DNA of 64,000 bases, from positions 124,001 to 188,000 of the forward strand of contig NZ_JABBKX010000006.1 in the NCBI RefSeq assembly GCF_012927745.1, given 5' to 3'. The position numbers were made by a program, and so were the translations under genes. This stretch comes from Neoroseomonas marina. GTDB taxonomy: Bacteria > Pseudomonadota > Alphaproteobacteria > Acetobacterales > Acetobacteraceae. The notes beneath the pieces were generated by a model. It ran no database searches. It saw only the letters and a list, made by a program, of their open reading frames with translations, and was not told the origin of the DNA. Of this stretch, positions 24,675 to 34,017 are shown in pieces (the stretch's first letter is position 1; each line of letters starts with the position of its first letter).

Positions 24675-25204
24675 CAGGGCAGCCGCAGCAGGAAGAGCTT
24701 CTCGAAGACCAGCATCACCGCGACGCCGGTGCCGATTCCGATCAGCGCGGCCTCGATCATGCGGCGGGCGCGGCGTTCGGGCCCCTGATCCCATTCGAAG
24801 GCGGTGGTGAAAGCGAAGACGAACAGTGCGGAGGCGATCCAGAACGGCACCCGGCCGACGAGCACGCCCGCATAGAGAATGCCGAGCAACGCCGCGAGGC
24901 CGAGCCGCCGCCCGTCCCCCGTCGCCTTGGCGACCGGCCCGCGCACCGCCCAGCCGCCGCGCCCGATCGCCCGGACGCCGAGCACGACGGACAGCAGCGC
25001 GAGCATCACGCCGTAGAAGCCCGGCACGATGCCCGGTGCGGTGAGGCCGGTGCCCGATTGCTCGACGAAGCGCGGCATGGCGATGGCCTGCTGGACGATC
25101 GCCACGCCGACGACGAAGAGGACCGCCGCGGTGATCAGGTCCGCGCGCGGCGAGGCCGGCGCCTTTTCGCCGTCGAAGGGGGAGTCGGCCTCGACCTCGC
25201 TCAA
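24674..25204 (-). CDS. tctB: TctB-type small permease
   Basis: A 176-residue protein with four hydrophobic helices (for example LITAAVLFVVGVAIVQQAIA and FVFAFTTAFEW flanks) and the periplasmic loop GTGLTAPGIVPGFYGVML, typical of TctB. The start is probably TTG at 25204, which overlaps the tctC stop as TTGA; a longer GTG/ATG-initiated version would run through the end of the receptor gene and is not membrane-like. It is the small subunit of the transporter. Confidence 0.85.
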   Translation of the reverse strand: MSEVEADSPFDGEKAPASPRADLITAAVLFVVGVAIVQQAIAMPRFVEQSGTGLTAPGIVPGFYGVMLALLSVVLGVRAIGRGGWAVRGPVAKATGDGRRLGLAALLGILYAGVLVGRVPFWIASALFVFAFTTAFEWDQGPERRARRMIEAALIGIGTGVAVMLVFEKLFLLRLP

Positions 25205-26223
25205 AGTCGTGCGATCCCCAGCGTGTCGGGGGAAACGCGCGCCTTGCCGCCGTCGAAGTAGAGCCAGGCGGTCTGGCGGACCATCTTCCACGCCTCGTCA
25301 TGGGCCTGCTGGCCGTAGATCGGCGTGAAGAGCGCGGCCCGCGACGTCGCGTAGTCCTTCAGGCGCTGGGAATTCGCGATGGTGGTGCGCCAGATGTTGG
25401 TCATGGTCGCGACCACGGGTTCGGGCACGCCCTTGGGGCACCAGATGCCGAAGTAGTTCAGCGGCGCCGGCATGTTCGGCACCCAGCGGCGGACGGAGGG
25501 GATCTCGATCGCCGGGCTGTTGCCCTGCGCGGCGAGCGTCACCGGGTTGTCGGACTGCACGGCGAGCGGCACCAGGCGGCGGGCGCGGATCATCTCCGCG
25601 GCCTCGACCAGCAGCATCGCGCCCAGCGGCGTCTCGCCCGAAACGGTCGCGATCATCGCCGGATTGCCGCCGTCATAGGTGGCGTGGCGGTACTGCATCC
25701 CCGGCGTGGCGGCGCGCAGCGCCTCCATCATGTTGTGCCCGGCCGAGGAGACGCCGGCGGTGGCGATGCCGATGCCCTGGCCGCGGGTCTTCAGCGCGTC
25801 GAGCGCCGCGGGGAAGTCGCGGAAGCCGGCCTGCGGGTTGGCGACCAGCACGTTCACATTGGCCACCGCGAAGAACAGGTTCCAGTCCGACAACTGCGTG
25901 TCGAGCAGGCCGAGCACCTTGTAGCAGCCCACATCCACCGCCGCGCCGGCGGCCCAGGTGTAGCCATCCTTCGCCGCTTCCATGGCGTTGCGCGTGCCGA
26001 TCGAGCCCGAGGCGCCGGGCTGGTTCACCACCACGACCCGCTGGCCGAGCGAGCCTTCCACCTCGGCCGCCACGATGCGGGCCATCTGGTCGGTCGATCC
26101 GCCGGCGGCCCAGGGGACGATGATCGTGACCGGGCGATCCGGCCGCCAGGCGGCCTGGGCGCGGAGCGTGGCGGGCGCCGCGATCCCGGCGGCGGTGGCG
26201 GCGAGCAGGTGCCTGCGCAGCAT
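25201..26223 (-). CDS. tctC: Bug/TctC-type periplasmic solute receptor
   Basis: A 340-residue receptor with signal peptide ending near LRAQA (about residue 24), then RPVTIIVPWAAGGSTDQMA and VVVVNQPGASGSIGTRNAME. It is longer than average, with a C-terminal extension beyond the usual end (FDGGKARVSPDTLGI). The gene heads the tctC-tctB-tctA operon, so it supplies the substrate-binding component. The ligand is not deducible; family members bind carboxylates and related small acids. Confidence 0.9.
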   Translation of the reverse strand: MLRRHLLAATAAGIAAPATLRAQAAWRPDRPVTIIVPWAAGGSTDQMARIVAAEVEGSLGQRVVVVNQPGASGSIGTRNAMEAAKDGYTWAAGAAVDVGCYKVLGLLDTQLSDWNLFFAVANVNVLVANPQAGFRDFPAALDALKTRGQGIGIATAGVSSAGHNMMEALRAATPGMQYRHATYDGGNPAMIATVSGETPLGAMLLVEAAEMIRARRLVPLAVQSDNPVTLAAQGNSPAIEIPSVRRWVPNMPAPLNYFGIWCPKGVPEPVVATMTNIWRTTIANSQRLKDYATSRAALFTPIYGQQAHDEAWKMVRQTAWLYFDGGKARVSPDTLGIARL

Positions 26224-26338
26224 GTCTTCGACCCTTTCCTCGTTCGCGCGCCGCGTTCGCCGCGGCGTCCTTGGGCGGTAACCCGGTAGTTACTGCGAAT
26301 GGTGCGGCGGTCCTCGCGGTGACGTCAAGCCGGGCGGG

Positions 26339-27148
26339 TCAGCCGAACTCCGGCCCGGCGACGGCGGCGAACATCGACGGGTCGCCCGGCGTGTCCGCGC
26401 CCAGGGCCATGCGCGTGAAGTGCCGCTGCGGCGTTGCGCCGTGGGCGGCGAGCCAGGCAGCGACCTCGCCGCGCGCATCGGGCAGGTCGAGCACCGGCGC
26501 ACCGGGAAGGGCGTTGCGCGCGGCGGCGAGGAGGGCACGCGCCGTTGCATCGTCGCGCGCGACCACCGGGCCTATCTGCGGTCCGCGTGCGCCGTCGCGG
26601 GCGAGGGCGAAGCCGCTGCCGTCCTCGGCGATGAAGGCCGCGCCGGGCTGGCGCGCGGCGAAGTCGCGCAGCAGGGCTTCGCGCGGCGCGCCGAAGGCGG
26701 CGGCGTCGAGGGCGAGCAGTGCCGGCCAGTCGGAGTCGGCCACCGGGCGAACGCCGGTCCCGCCGGGCAGCGGTGCCGGCAGCGACCAGCGCGCGAATCC
26801 CCAGAGGTCGCGGAAGCCAAGGCGGCGATAGACCTCCCGCCCCGCCGGCGTCGCGTCGAGCGCGGCGCAGCGCGTGCCGGAGAGCGTGTCGACGGCCCAG
26901 CGCATCAGCGCCGTCGCATGGCCCTTCCGCCGCATGTCGGGACGCACGAGGACCATCGAGATCCAGGCGAGGTCGCCGCCGTAGCGGATCACGGCGGCGG
27001 TTGCGGCCAGCGCCTCCTGCCCGTCGTCGAGCGCCTGGCCCTCGCCTTCGTGGAGGAACAACGCCCAGTCGCGCGCGACCTGGTTCCAGCCGATGAGGAA
27101 GGACAGCGCGGCGGCGCGGGGCAGGTCGGCCTCGGTGAGCGGTCGCAT
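26339..27148 (-). CDS. GNAT acetyltransferase with second GNAT-like domain
   Basis: A 269-residue protein. The first GNAT domain (residues 1-130) contains MVLVRPDMRRKGHATALM, with the acetyl-CoA loop R-x-x-G-x-A, and REVYRRLGFRDLWGF near its end. The second half (from about 135; SDWPALLALDAAAFG) resembles the C-terminal acetyltransferase-like domain of YitH-type proteins. The ATG at 27148 starts exactly at a typical N-terminus (MRPLTEADLP); the longer frame upstream overlaps the divergent gene. The substrate is unknown. Confidence 0.8.
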   Translation of the reverse strand: MRPLTEADLPRAAALSFLIGWNQVARDWALFLHEGEGQALDDGQEALAATAAVIRYGGDLAWISMVLVRPDMRRKGHATALMRWAVDTLSGTRCAALDATPAGREVYRRLGFRDLWGFARWSLPAPLPGGTGVRPVADSDWPALLALDAAAFGAPREALLRDFAARQPGAAFIAEDGSGFALARDGARGPQIGPVVARDDATARALLAAARNALPGAPVLDLPDARGEVAAWLAAHGATPQRHFTRMALGADTPGDPSMFAAVAGPEFG

Positions 27149-27224
27149 GGGCCTGATGCGACGATGCGCCGGGCCGCGCGTCAAGCGCTTGACGGTCGCG
27201 CGGGATCGAAGCCCACTCGCGCGC

Positions 27225-28241
27225 ATGGAACGACCGGGACTGCTGCTGATCGGATGCGGCGCCTTCGGGCGCGTGCACCTCGCCGCGCTGAAGCGGCTCG
27301 GCATGGCTGCCACCGTGTTCGATGCGGACCGCGGCCTGGCGGCGGCGACGGGGGAGGCGGTGGCGGAGAGCCTCGAGGCCGGGCTGGCCGCCTGCGATGC
27401 CGCGATCGTGGCGACGCCGGTGCCGACGCATGTCGCGGTGGCGGGCGCGGTGCTGCGCGCCGGGCGGGACCTGTTCCTGGAAAAGCCGGCGACGGAGACG
27501 GCGGCCGAGGCCGCGGCGCTGGCGGACCTCGCAGAGGCGCAGGGCCGCATCGCGCAGGTCGGGCTCTATTTCCGCTTCCATCCGAAGGCGATCGCGTTGC
27601 GGCGGATGGTGGCGGCGGGCGACTTCGGGAGGCTGCACTACCTCGCCGCGCGGTTTTCCGGTCTGAAGCGCGCGCGTGGCGATTCCGGCGCGCTGTTGAA
27701 CGACGCGGTGCATTTCGCCGACCTGCTGCCCTGGATCGCGGGCGAGGCGCCGTCCCGGATCTTTGCGACGACGGCCGATCCGCTGGGGCGCGGGCGCGAG
27801 GACCTGGCGGTGATCCAGATGACGTTCCCCTCGGGCCTGGCGGGATTGATCGAGGCCGGCTGCGTCCTGCCCGGGCGCTGGCCCGACGCGGTGGTGCCTG
27901 GGGCGGAGACGCGCAAGGAGATCGTCGTCGCTGGCCATGACGCGCTGGCCGAGGTCGACTTCGCCGCCGAGACCTTCGCGCTCCGCCGCGGCGCCCATGC
28001 CCCCGGCGCGAACGGCGCCTGGCTGCCGCAGCATGCGGCGCGCGAGGATGCCGCGATTCCCGCCGCCGATCCGGTCGAGGTCGTCGCCGCCGAGCTTGCT
28101 GCCTTCATCGAAGCAGTGCGGACGCGTCGCGCGCCGGAGGCCGGGCTGCGATCCGGCGCCGTCGCGCCGGCACGGATCCTGGATGCCGCGCGGCTGTCCG
28201 CCGCCGAGGGGCGCGTCGTCGCGCTGGAGGAGATCGCCTGA
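27225..28241 (+). CDS. Gfo/Idh/MocA-family NAD(P)-dependent oxidoreductase
   Basis: A 338-residue dehydrogenase. The N-terminal Rossmann motif LIGCGAFGRVHLAAL is at residues 8-22, and the family hallmark LEKPATET lies near residue 87. The C-terminal part is the substrate domain typical of sugar or inositol dehydrogenases; QVGLYFRFHP around residue 110 marks the junction. It is the first of three overlapping genes with a sugar isomerase-like and an enolase-superfamily protein, so it probably oxidises a sugar or sugar acid. Confidence 0.87.
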   Translation: MERPGLLLIGCGAFGRVHLAALKRLGMAATVFDADRGLAAATGEAVAESLEAGLAACDAAIVATPVPTHVAVAGAVLRAGRDLFLEKPATETAAEAAALADLAEAQGRIAQVGLYFRFHPKAIALRRMVAAGDFGRLHYLAARFSGLKRARGDSGALLNDAVHFADLLPWIAGEAPSRIFATTADPLGRGREDLAVIQMTFPSGLAGLIEAGCVLPGRWPDAVVPGAETRKEIVVAGHDALAEVDFAAETFALRRGAHAPGANGAWLPQHAAREDAAIPAADPVEVVAAELAAFIEAVRTRRAPEAGLRSGAVAPARILDAARLSAAEGRVVALEEIA

Positions 28242-29062
28242 TGCGCATCAGCCTGTGCAACGAGGTCATCCGCGACCTCGACTTCGCCGCGCAATGCGCG
28301 TTGGCGGCGGGGCTCGGCTATGACGGGCTGGAGGTCGCGCCCTTCACGCTCGATGCCGAGGCGCCGCATCTGCTGCCGGCCTCGCGCCGCGCCGCAGTCC
28401 GCCGGGCGGCGGCGGAGGCCGGCACGACGATCACCTCGCTGCACTGGCTGCTGGTCGCGCCCGCGGGGCTGTCCATCACCAGCGCGGACCCGGCGCTGCG
28501 CGCGCGCACGCTGGATGTGATGGAGCGGCTGGTGGCGCTGGCGGCCGATCTCGGCGCGACGCTGCTGGTGCATGGCTCGCCCGGCGCGCGCCGCGTGGAG
28601 GCCGAAGACGACCCGGCCCGCGCCGAGGAGGCGATGGCCAAGGCCGGCGAATGGGCGGCGCAGCACGGCGTGACCTATTGCCTGGAAGCGCTCGACCCCG
28701 GCCAGACCAACTGGTGCACCACGGTGGCGGAGGCGGCGGCGATCGTGCGGCGCATCGGCAATCCGGCGCTGCGGACGATGCTGGATGTCTGTTCGGCGGG
28801 GAATGGCGAGGTGGAGCCGGTGCCCGCGCTGCTGGAACGCTTCGTGCCGTCCGGCGACGTGGTGCATGTGCATCTCAACGACCGCAACAAGCGCGCGCCG
28901 GGGCAGGGGAATGACCGCTTCGGACCGGTGCTCTCGACGCTGCGGCGCATCGGCTATGGCGGCTTCTGCGCCGTCGAGCCCTTCGACTACGTCCCCGACG
29001 GGCCGACCAGCGCGGCGCGCGCCATCGGCTACCTCCGTGCGCTCGAGGAGACCACCGCATGA
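28241..29062 (+). CDS. Sugar phosphate isomerase/epimerase family protein (TIM barrel)
   Basis: A 273-residue protein of the xylose-isomerase-like TIM-barrel family. LGYDGLEVAPF near residue 25, YCLEALDPGQTNW (metal-ligand Glu) near 148, MLDVCSAGN near 182, VVHVHLNDRNK near 206 and GGFCAVEPFDY near 243 provide the usual metal-binding Glu, Asp and His. ATG overlaps the preceding stop by one base, and its stop overlaps the next start by four bases. It probably isomerises or epimerises a sugar in the same pathway as its neighbours. Confidence 0.85.
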   Translation: MRISLCNEVIRDLDFAAQCALAAGLGYDGLEVAPFTLDAEAPHLLPASRRAAVRRAAAEAGTTITSLHWLLVAPAGLSITSADPALRARTLDVMERLVALAADLGATLLVHGSPGARRVEAEDDPARAEEAMAKAGEWAAQHGVTYCLEALDPGQTNWCTTVAEAAAIVRRIGNPALRTMLDVCSAGNGEVEPVPALLERFVPSGDVVHVHLNDRNKRAPGQGNDRFGPVLSTLRRIGYGGFCAVEPFDYVPDGPTSAARAIGYLRALEETTA

Positions 29063-30492
29063 CCGCGCCCCGCTTCCGGTTGCTGGAGACGCAGCGCTTC
29101 GAATGGCCGTTCAAGCTGCGGATGCCCTTCCGCTTCGGCGTCATCACGGTGACGCATGGGCGCCAGGCGGTGATCCGCGCGCGCATCGTGCTGGAGGACG
29201 GGTCGGAGCACTGGGGCGTGGCGGCGGAGACGCTCGCCGCGAAATGGTTCGACAAGGATCCGCGCTGGACCGATGCGCAGAACGAGGACCAGCTGCGCCG
29301 CGCGCTCGAGATCGCCTGCGCGGCGACGATGGCGGCGGGTGCGAACACCGCCTTCGGGCATTACGCGGATGCTTATGGCGCGCATGTCGCGGCCTGCGGG
29401 GCGGAAGGGCTGAATCCGCTGGTCGCGGCCTATGGGCGTGCGCTGCTCGACCGCGCCATGCTGGATGCGCTGCTGAAGGCGAAGGGGCTGTCCTTCGCCG
29501 CCGCGATGCGCGCCAATGTCGGCGGTATGACGGCGCATGCGGCGCTGCCCGACCTCGCCGGACATGATTTCGGGGCGATGCTGGCCTCGCTGACGCCCGC
29601 ACGGCGGATGCATGCGCGGCATACGGTCGGGCTGGTCGATCCGATCACCGCGGCGGACCAGGCGGAACGGGTGAATGACGGCCTGCCCGAGACGGTGGAG
29701 GAGGTCGTCGCGACCTATCGCCATTCCTGGTGGAAGCTGAAGGTCGGCGGGAATGTCGCGGCGGATGTGGACCGGCTGTGCCGGATCGCCTCGGTGCTCG
29801 ATCGGCTGCACGGCTATCACGTCTCGCTCGACGGCAATGAGCAGTACGAGGATGCGGAAGGCGTGCTCGCGCTGTGGCGGGCGATGCAGGCGGAACCGCG
29901 CCTGGCGCGGCTGAATGCCTCGATCGCCTTCATCGAGCAGCCGGTGAAGCGGGCCAAGGCACTTGAAGGCGCGATGGGAGCCCTGGCGGCGGAACGCCCG
30001 GTGATCGTGGATGAGAGCGACGGGCCGCTCGACGCCTTCGTGCAGGCGAAGGCGCTCGGCTATGCCGGCATTTCGTCGAAGGCCTGCAAGGGCGTGTGGC
30101 GGTCGCTGATCAACCTGGCGCGCTGCGGCGCCTGGAATGCGGCCCTGCCCGAGCCGCGCTACTTCATGAGCGCGGAGGATTTGACGACGCTCGCCGGCGT
30201 CTGCGTGCAGCAGGACCTGGCGCTGGTCAGCGCGATGGGCCTGGTTCACGTCGAGCGCAACGGCCATCATTTCGTGGACGGCTTCGCGGGCCGGCCGAAG
30301 GCGGAAGCGATCCGTTTCATGGAGGCGCATCCGGACCTCTATGCGGACACGCCGCGTGGCCCGCGCCTGGCGATCCGCGACGGAGCGCTGGACCTTGGAT
30401 CCGTGGTGGATGCCGTGGGCCTGGGCACCGCGCTGGAGCCCGACGTCACGGCAATGGCACCGATGCCCGCCGCCGCCTGGCCCCCTCGCTGA
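29059..30492 (+). CDS. Enolase-superfamily (mandelate racemase-like) protein
   Basis: A 477-residue protein, longer than typical sugar acid dehydratases. The N-terminal capping part includes LRMPFRFGVITVTHG. The barrel shows WWKLKVGG (about residue 230), SLDGNEQYED (about 256), FIEQPV (about 294) and VDESDG (about 316), which correspond to the Lys, Asp, Glu and Glu/Asp catalytic and Mg ligands. The last part YAGISSKACKGVWR is also characteristic. A dehydration or racemisation of a carboxylate sugar derivative is expected. The exact subfamily is unclear. Confidence 0.8.
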   Translation: MTAPRFRLLETQRFEWPFKLRMPFRFGVITVTHGRQAVIRARIVLEDGSEHWGVAAETLAAKWFDKDPRWTDAQNEDQLRRALEIACAATMAAGANTAFGHYADAYGAHVAACGAEGLNPLVAAYGRALLDRAMLDALLKAKGLSFAAAMRANVGGMTAHAALPDLAGHDFGAMLASLTPARRMHARHTVGLVDPITAADQAERVNDGLPETVEEVVATYRHSWWKLKVGGNVAADVDRLCRIASVLDRLHGYHVSLDGNEQYEDAEGVLALWRAMQAEPRLARLNASIAFIEQPVKRAKALEGAMGALAAERPVIVDESDGPLDAFVQAKALGYAGISSKACKGVWRSLINLARCGAWNAALPEPRYFMSAEDLTTLAGVCVQQDLALVSAMGLVHVERNGHHFVDGFAGRPKAEAIRFMEAHPDLYADTPRGPRLAIRDGALDLGSVVDAVGLGTALEPDVTAMAPMPAAAWPPR

Positions 30493-30497
30493 CGTAT

Positions 30498-30540
30498 CCA
30501 AAGAAGGGAGGGGGATTCGGGGGAGGTTCTCCTCCCCCGC
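30498..30540. repeat. Intergenic hairpin repeat, copy 1
   Basis: After AAAGAAGGGAGGGGG a perfect 9-base stem, CGGGGGAGG (30518-30526) and CCTCCCCCG (30531-30539), closes a 4-base loop. Closely similar units lie at 39853-39893 and 53043-53082. This one separates the enolase-family gene from the ycgN-like gene and may limit read-through. Confidence 0.65.
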
Positions 30541-30561
30541 TCTTCGGCGTAGAACCCGCCC

Positions 30562-31059
30562 GTGACCGATCCGGCCCCTTTCTGGCGTGCGAAGACGCTC
30601 GACGCGATGACCCGCGCCGAGTGGGAGAGCCTGTGCGACGGCTGTGGCCGCTGCTGCCTGCACAAGCTGCGCGACGAGGAGACCGATCGCCTCGCCTACA
30701 CCAACGTCGCCTGCCGGCTGCTGGATGGTGAGACCTGCCGGTGCAAGGACTACGCGAACCGGCGGAAATGGGTTCCGGACTGCGTGAAGCTGACGCCGAA
30801 GCGGCTCGAGAAGATCGACTGGCTGCCGCCGACCTGCGCCTATCGCCTGGTGGCCGAGGGGCAGGACCTGCCCTGGTGGCATCCGCTGGTGTCGGGCCGG
30901 GCCGAGACGGTGCACGAGGCCGGGATTTCCGTCCGCGGCCGGACCGTCGCCGAGCGCGATGCCGGCGATTTCGAGGACCACGTCGTGTCCTGGCCGGGCA
31001 AGTGGCCGGCCAAGGCACGCACGCCCCCTGTTGTGACGAACCGGAGGAGACCGGGATGA
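30562..31059 (+). CDS. YcgN-family cysteine cluster protein (UPF0260)
   Basis: A 165-residue protein starting at GTG. The conserved cysteines in [27 protein letters not shown] and PDCVKLTP, and PTCAYRL, define the UPF0260/YcgN family. The clustered cysteines suggest metal or Fe-S binding, but the biochemical role is not established. Its stop overlaps the start of the DapA-family gene (ATGA), which ties it to the catabolic cluster by transcription only. Confidence 0.88.
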   Translation: MTDPAPFWRAKTLDAMTRAEWESLCDGCGRCCLHKLRDEETDRLAYTNVACRLLDGETCRCKDYANRRKWVPDCVKLTPKRLEKIDWLPPTCAYRLVAEGQDLPWWHPLVSGRAETVHEAGISVRGRTVAERDAGDFEDHVVSWPGKWPAKARTPPVVTNRRRPG

Positions 31060-31994
31060 AGGACGCGATCTATGGCGGCGTGAATGCCGCGGTGCTGACG
31101 GCGATGGGGCCCGACCTCACGCCCGATCTCGACCGCATGGCGGCGCATGCGAAGTGGCTGCTCGCCAATGGCTGCACCGGCCTCGGCGTTCTGGGCACGA
31201 CGGGGGAGGCCAATTCCTTCGGCCTGCATGAGCGCAAGGCGATCCTCGAAGGCCTGATCGCGCGCGGCATCCCGGCGGCGAAGATGATGCCGGGCACGGG
31301 CTGCGCCAGCCTGACGGACAGCGTGGAACTGACGAAGCATGCCCGCGACGCCGGCTGCCCCGGCGTGCTGATGCTGCCGCCCTTCTACTACAAGGGGCCG
31401 AGCGACGACGGGCTGTTCGCCTATTTCTCGGAAGTGGTGCACCGCGTCGGCGGCGGGGTGAAGATCTACCTCTATCACTTCCCGCAGCAGTCGGCGGTGC
31501 CGTTCAGCCTCGACCTGATCGGGCGGCTGCTGAAGGCCTTCCCGGGCGCGATCAAGGGCGTGAAGGATTCGTCCGGCGACTACGCCAACATGCTCGCGAT
31601 GGTGAAGGCCTTCGCGAAGGACGGGTTCGAGGTCTATTCGGGCAGCGACGAGTTCCTGCAGCAGATCCTCGCCGAAGGCGGGGCGGGCTGCATCACCGCG
31701 GCGTCCAACGCGAACAGCCATTGGGGCGGCATCGTCTATGCGAAGCGCACGGGCCCCGAGGCCGATGCGGCGCAGGCGACGCTGACCGCGACGCGCCGTG
31801 CCGCGACGTCCGTGCCGCTGATCCCGGGCCTGCGCGAGATCATCGCGCGCAGCACCGGCGATGCCGGCTGGCGCGTGATCCGTCCGCCGCACCTGCCCCT
31901 GACGGCCGAGCAGGCCGAGAAGGTCTGGGCCGCCTGGACCGCGGCCGGCGCCATCCCGCTGCCCGGCATGGTCCCCGCGAAGGCGGCCGAGTGA
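31056..31994 (+). CDS. DapA-family lyase/dehydratase
   Basis: A 312-residue TIM-barrel protein of the dihydrodipicolinate synthase/N-acetylneuraminate lyase superfamily. The GTTGE motif is at residues 47-51, the Schiff-base lysine is probably K170 in [10 protein letters not shown], and Y140 in YLYHFP is the catalytic tyrosine. It is preceded by GGAGGAGACCGGG before the ATG. Given the cluster, a 2-keto-3-deoxy sugar acid aldolase or dehydratase is more likely than lysine biosynthesis. The specific substrate is unknown. Confidence 0.85.
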   Translation: MKDAIYGGVNAAVLTAMGPDLTPDLDRMAAHAKWLLANGCTGLGVLGTTGEANSFGLHERKAILEGLIARGIPAAKMMPGTGCASLTDSVELTKHARDAGCPGVLMLPPFYYKGPSDDGLFAYFSEVVHRVGGGVKIYLYHFPQQSAVPFSLDLIGRLLKAFPGAIKGVKDSSGDYANMLAMVKAFAKDGFEVYSGSDEFLQQILAEGGAGCITAASNANSHWGGIVYAKRTGPEADAAQATLTATRRAATSVPLIPGLREIIARSTGDAGWRVIRPPHLPLTAEQAEKVWAAWTAAGAIPLPGMVPAKAAE

Positions 31995-32308
31995 TGAACG
32001 AGCCGCTGCGCTGCCGCGAGCCCGCCATCGCCACCGTCCAGGTGGATGACGACAATGTCCGCGTGACCCGGTGGGATTTCCCGCCGGGCTCCGAGACCGG
32101 CTGGCACCGGCACGGCATGGCCTATGTCGTCGTGCCCGTGAGCGACGGGAAGATGCTGCTGGAACTGCCGGGCGGCGAGACGGCGACGGCCGAGATCAAG
32201 GCGGGCGTGGCCTATGCGCGCGCCGCGGGCATCGAGCACAATGTCGTCAATGCCGGCGACACGGCCTTCGCCTTCGTCGAGACGGAGCTGAAGCACCTCA
32301 TCGGGTGA
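31994..32308 (+). CDS. Small cupin-domain protein
   Basis: A 104-residue single-cupin protein. The metal motif begins with GSETGWHRHGMAYVVVPV (H38, H40), and EHNVVNAGDTAFAFVETELK holds the second motif with a conserved His. ATG shares one base with the DapA-family stop. Such cupins often isomerise or oxidise small carbohydrates or simply bind metal. Its last 11 bases overlap the end of the reverse-strand DMT exporter gene. Confidence 0.83.
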   Translation: MNEPLRCREPAIATVQVDDDNVRVTRWDFPPGSETGWHRHGMAYVVVPVSDGKMLLELPGGETATAEIKAGVAYARAAGIEHNVVNAGDTAFAFVETELKHLIG

Positions 32309-33182
32309 CCTTGCGCCCGGGCAGCGTCACCAGCGCGAGCCCGGCGAAGACCAGCGAGGCGGCCGGGATGGTCAGCCATCCCGGCCGTTCGCCGAACAGG
32401 GCCCAGCCCCAGGCCAGGCCCGTCAGCGTGATGATGTAGCCGGTCTGCGACGTGACCACGCCGCCATGCGCGGCGAGCGAGCGGAAGTAGATCATGAAGG
32501 CCGCCGCGGTGCAGGCCGCCTGCAGCGCCGAGACCGGCAGGCCGTCCAGCGGCGGCACTCGCATCTGCCCCAGCAGCGTGGCGACGATGCCCGCCTGCAG
32601 CGCCCCGGCCGTCAGCGTGCCGGTGGCGAGCGCGAGCGGCGCCGTGCCCTGCGGCGCGAGCCGTACCGCGAGCAGGTTCGACGCCGCGTAGCAGGCCGGC
32701 GTCAGCGCCGCGAAGAGCGCCCAGGGCAGCATGGACGGATCCGGCAGCGCCGCGCCGGGCCGCATCGCGACCACCACCCCCGCGAAGCCCAGCACCGTGC
32801 CGAGCAGCCGTCGCCGCGTTGCCCGTTCCATGCTGAGCGCGGCCGCGCCCAGCACGGTCAAGATCGGCGAGAGCGGCACGATCAGGGAGAAGAACCCCGC
32901 GGGAATGTGAGGAATGCTGGTGAAGGCGACCAGGTTCGCCAGCGCCATGCCGAACAGGCCCGACACCGCATAGTGGCGCAGATGCGTCCGCGACAGCGGT
33001 ACGTCGATTCCGCGGAACCGGCAGGCGGCGAACAGGATCACGGCGCTGCCCGCCGCGGCACAGGTCGCGATCAGCATCGGGGGCCAGCCGAGGGCGGCAA
33101 GATGCTTCACGAAGGCCGGCGTCGCGCCCCAGATCGAGCCCAGCAGGAGCAGCGGTGGCAAGGGGCGGAGCGCCTCGGGCAT
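32298..33182 (-). CDS. EamA/DMT-family exporter
   Basis: A 294-residue membrane protein with ten predicted helices in two EamA repeats. LLLGSIWGATPAFVKHLAAL at the start and LTGLAWGWALFGERPGWLTI near the end are typical of drug/metabolite transporters. The ATG at 33182 follows a long upstream open frame that is shadow sequence. The exported compound is unknown; amino acids and nucleosides are common in this family. Confidence 0.85.
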   Translation of the reverse strand: MPEALRPLPPLLLLGSIWGATPAFVKHLAALGWPPMLIATCAAAGSAVILFAACRFRGIDVPLSRTHLRHYAVSGLFGMALANLVAFTSIPHIPAGFFSLIVPLSPILTVLGAAALSMERATRRRLLGTVLGFAGVVVAMRPGAALPDPSMLPWALFAALTPACYAASNLLAVRLAPQGTAPLALATGTLTAGALQAGIVATLLGQMRVPPLDGLPVSALQAACTAAAFMIYFRSLAAHGGVVTSQTGYIITLTGLAWGWALFGERPGWLTIPAASLVFAGLALVTLPGRKVTR

Positions 33183-33258
33183 GACAATCAGTGGTCGTGT
33201 GCACGGCGCCGCTGTCAAGCAGTTGAAGCCGCCATCGTCGCTGAGCCATGTTGCTGCG

Positions 33259-33978
33259 ATGCAGTCGCCCGATTCGGAAACCGTCGTGTTGCGCCCCGGC
33301 GTGCTCGGAGCCCCGGTGGGCTGCCCGGTGCGTTGGAACCGCTCCGCGCGCGCGCGCCGGGTCAGCCTGCGGATCGATGCGCGCGCCGGGGAGGTCGTGG
33401 TGACGCTGCCGATGCGCGCCGGACGGCGCGCGGGCATGGCGCTGCTGACGACCCATGCCGCCTGGGTGATGCAGCGCCTGGCAGCGCTGTCGCCGCCGGT
33501 GGAACTGGCGCCGGGCGTGGAGGTGCCGCTCGGCGGCCTGCCGCATGTCATTCGCCACGATCCGGACGCGCGCGGCGGCGCGTTCCTGGATGGCCAGTCG
33601 ATCGTCGTGTCCGGGCGGGCGGAATTCCTCGCGCGCCGCGTGAAGGACTTCCTGCGCGCCGAAGCCAAGCGCCGCATCGCCCTGCTGGCCGAAGGGCACG
33701 CCGCGACGCTCGGGGTGAAGATCCGCGCCATCCGGCTGAAGGACACCAACAGCCGCTGGGGGTCCTGCGCGCCGGACGGGACGCTCGCCTTCTCCTGGCG
33801 CCTCGTGATGGCGCCTGACTGGGTGCTGGACTACGTCGTGGCGCATGAGGTCGCGCATCTGCGCGAACTGAACCACTCGTCGCGCTTCTGGGCCCATGTC
33901 GCGGCGCTGACACCGCATCGCGAGCCGGCGCAGGACTGGCTGCGCGAGAACGGGCCGGCCCTCCTGCGCGTCGGTTGA
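33259..33978 (+). CDS. SprT-like (YgjP/DUF45) zinc metalloprotease
   Basis: A 239-residue protein of the YgjP/DUF45 family. The gluzincin-like motif H196-E197-x-x-H200 lies in VVAHEVAHLRELNHSSRFW, with H206 as a third ligand candidate. NSRWGSC at 164-170 is the other family hallmark. The M at 33259 was chosen because the preceding 26 residues of the open frame overlap the DMT promoter region and lack family similarity. Function is probably proteolytic, but substrates are not known to me. Confidence 0.85.
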   Translation: MQSPDSETVVLRPGVLGAPVGCPVRWNRSARARRVSLRIDARAGEVVVTLPMRAGRRAGMALLTTHAAWVMQRLAALSPPVELAPGVEVPLGGLPHVIRHDPDARGGAFLDGQSIVVSGRAEFLARRVKDFLRAEAKRRIALLAEGHAATLGVKIRAIRLKDTNSRWGSCAPDGTLAFSWRLVMAPDWVLDYVVAHEVAHLRELNHSSRFWAHVAALTPHREPAQDWLRENGPALLRVG

Positions 33979-34017
33979 ATCCGGCCTATATCCTCCGCAA
34001 GCCTACGGAGGATGCGC

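Noticed and set aside
32298-32308. Overlap of the cupin and DMT gene ends as an antisense control device
   Set aside because: An 11-base convergent overlap is common in compact genomes and needs no special explanation.
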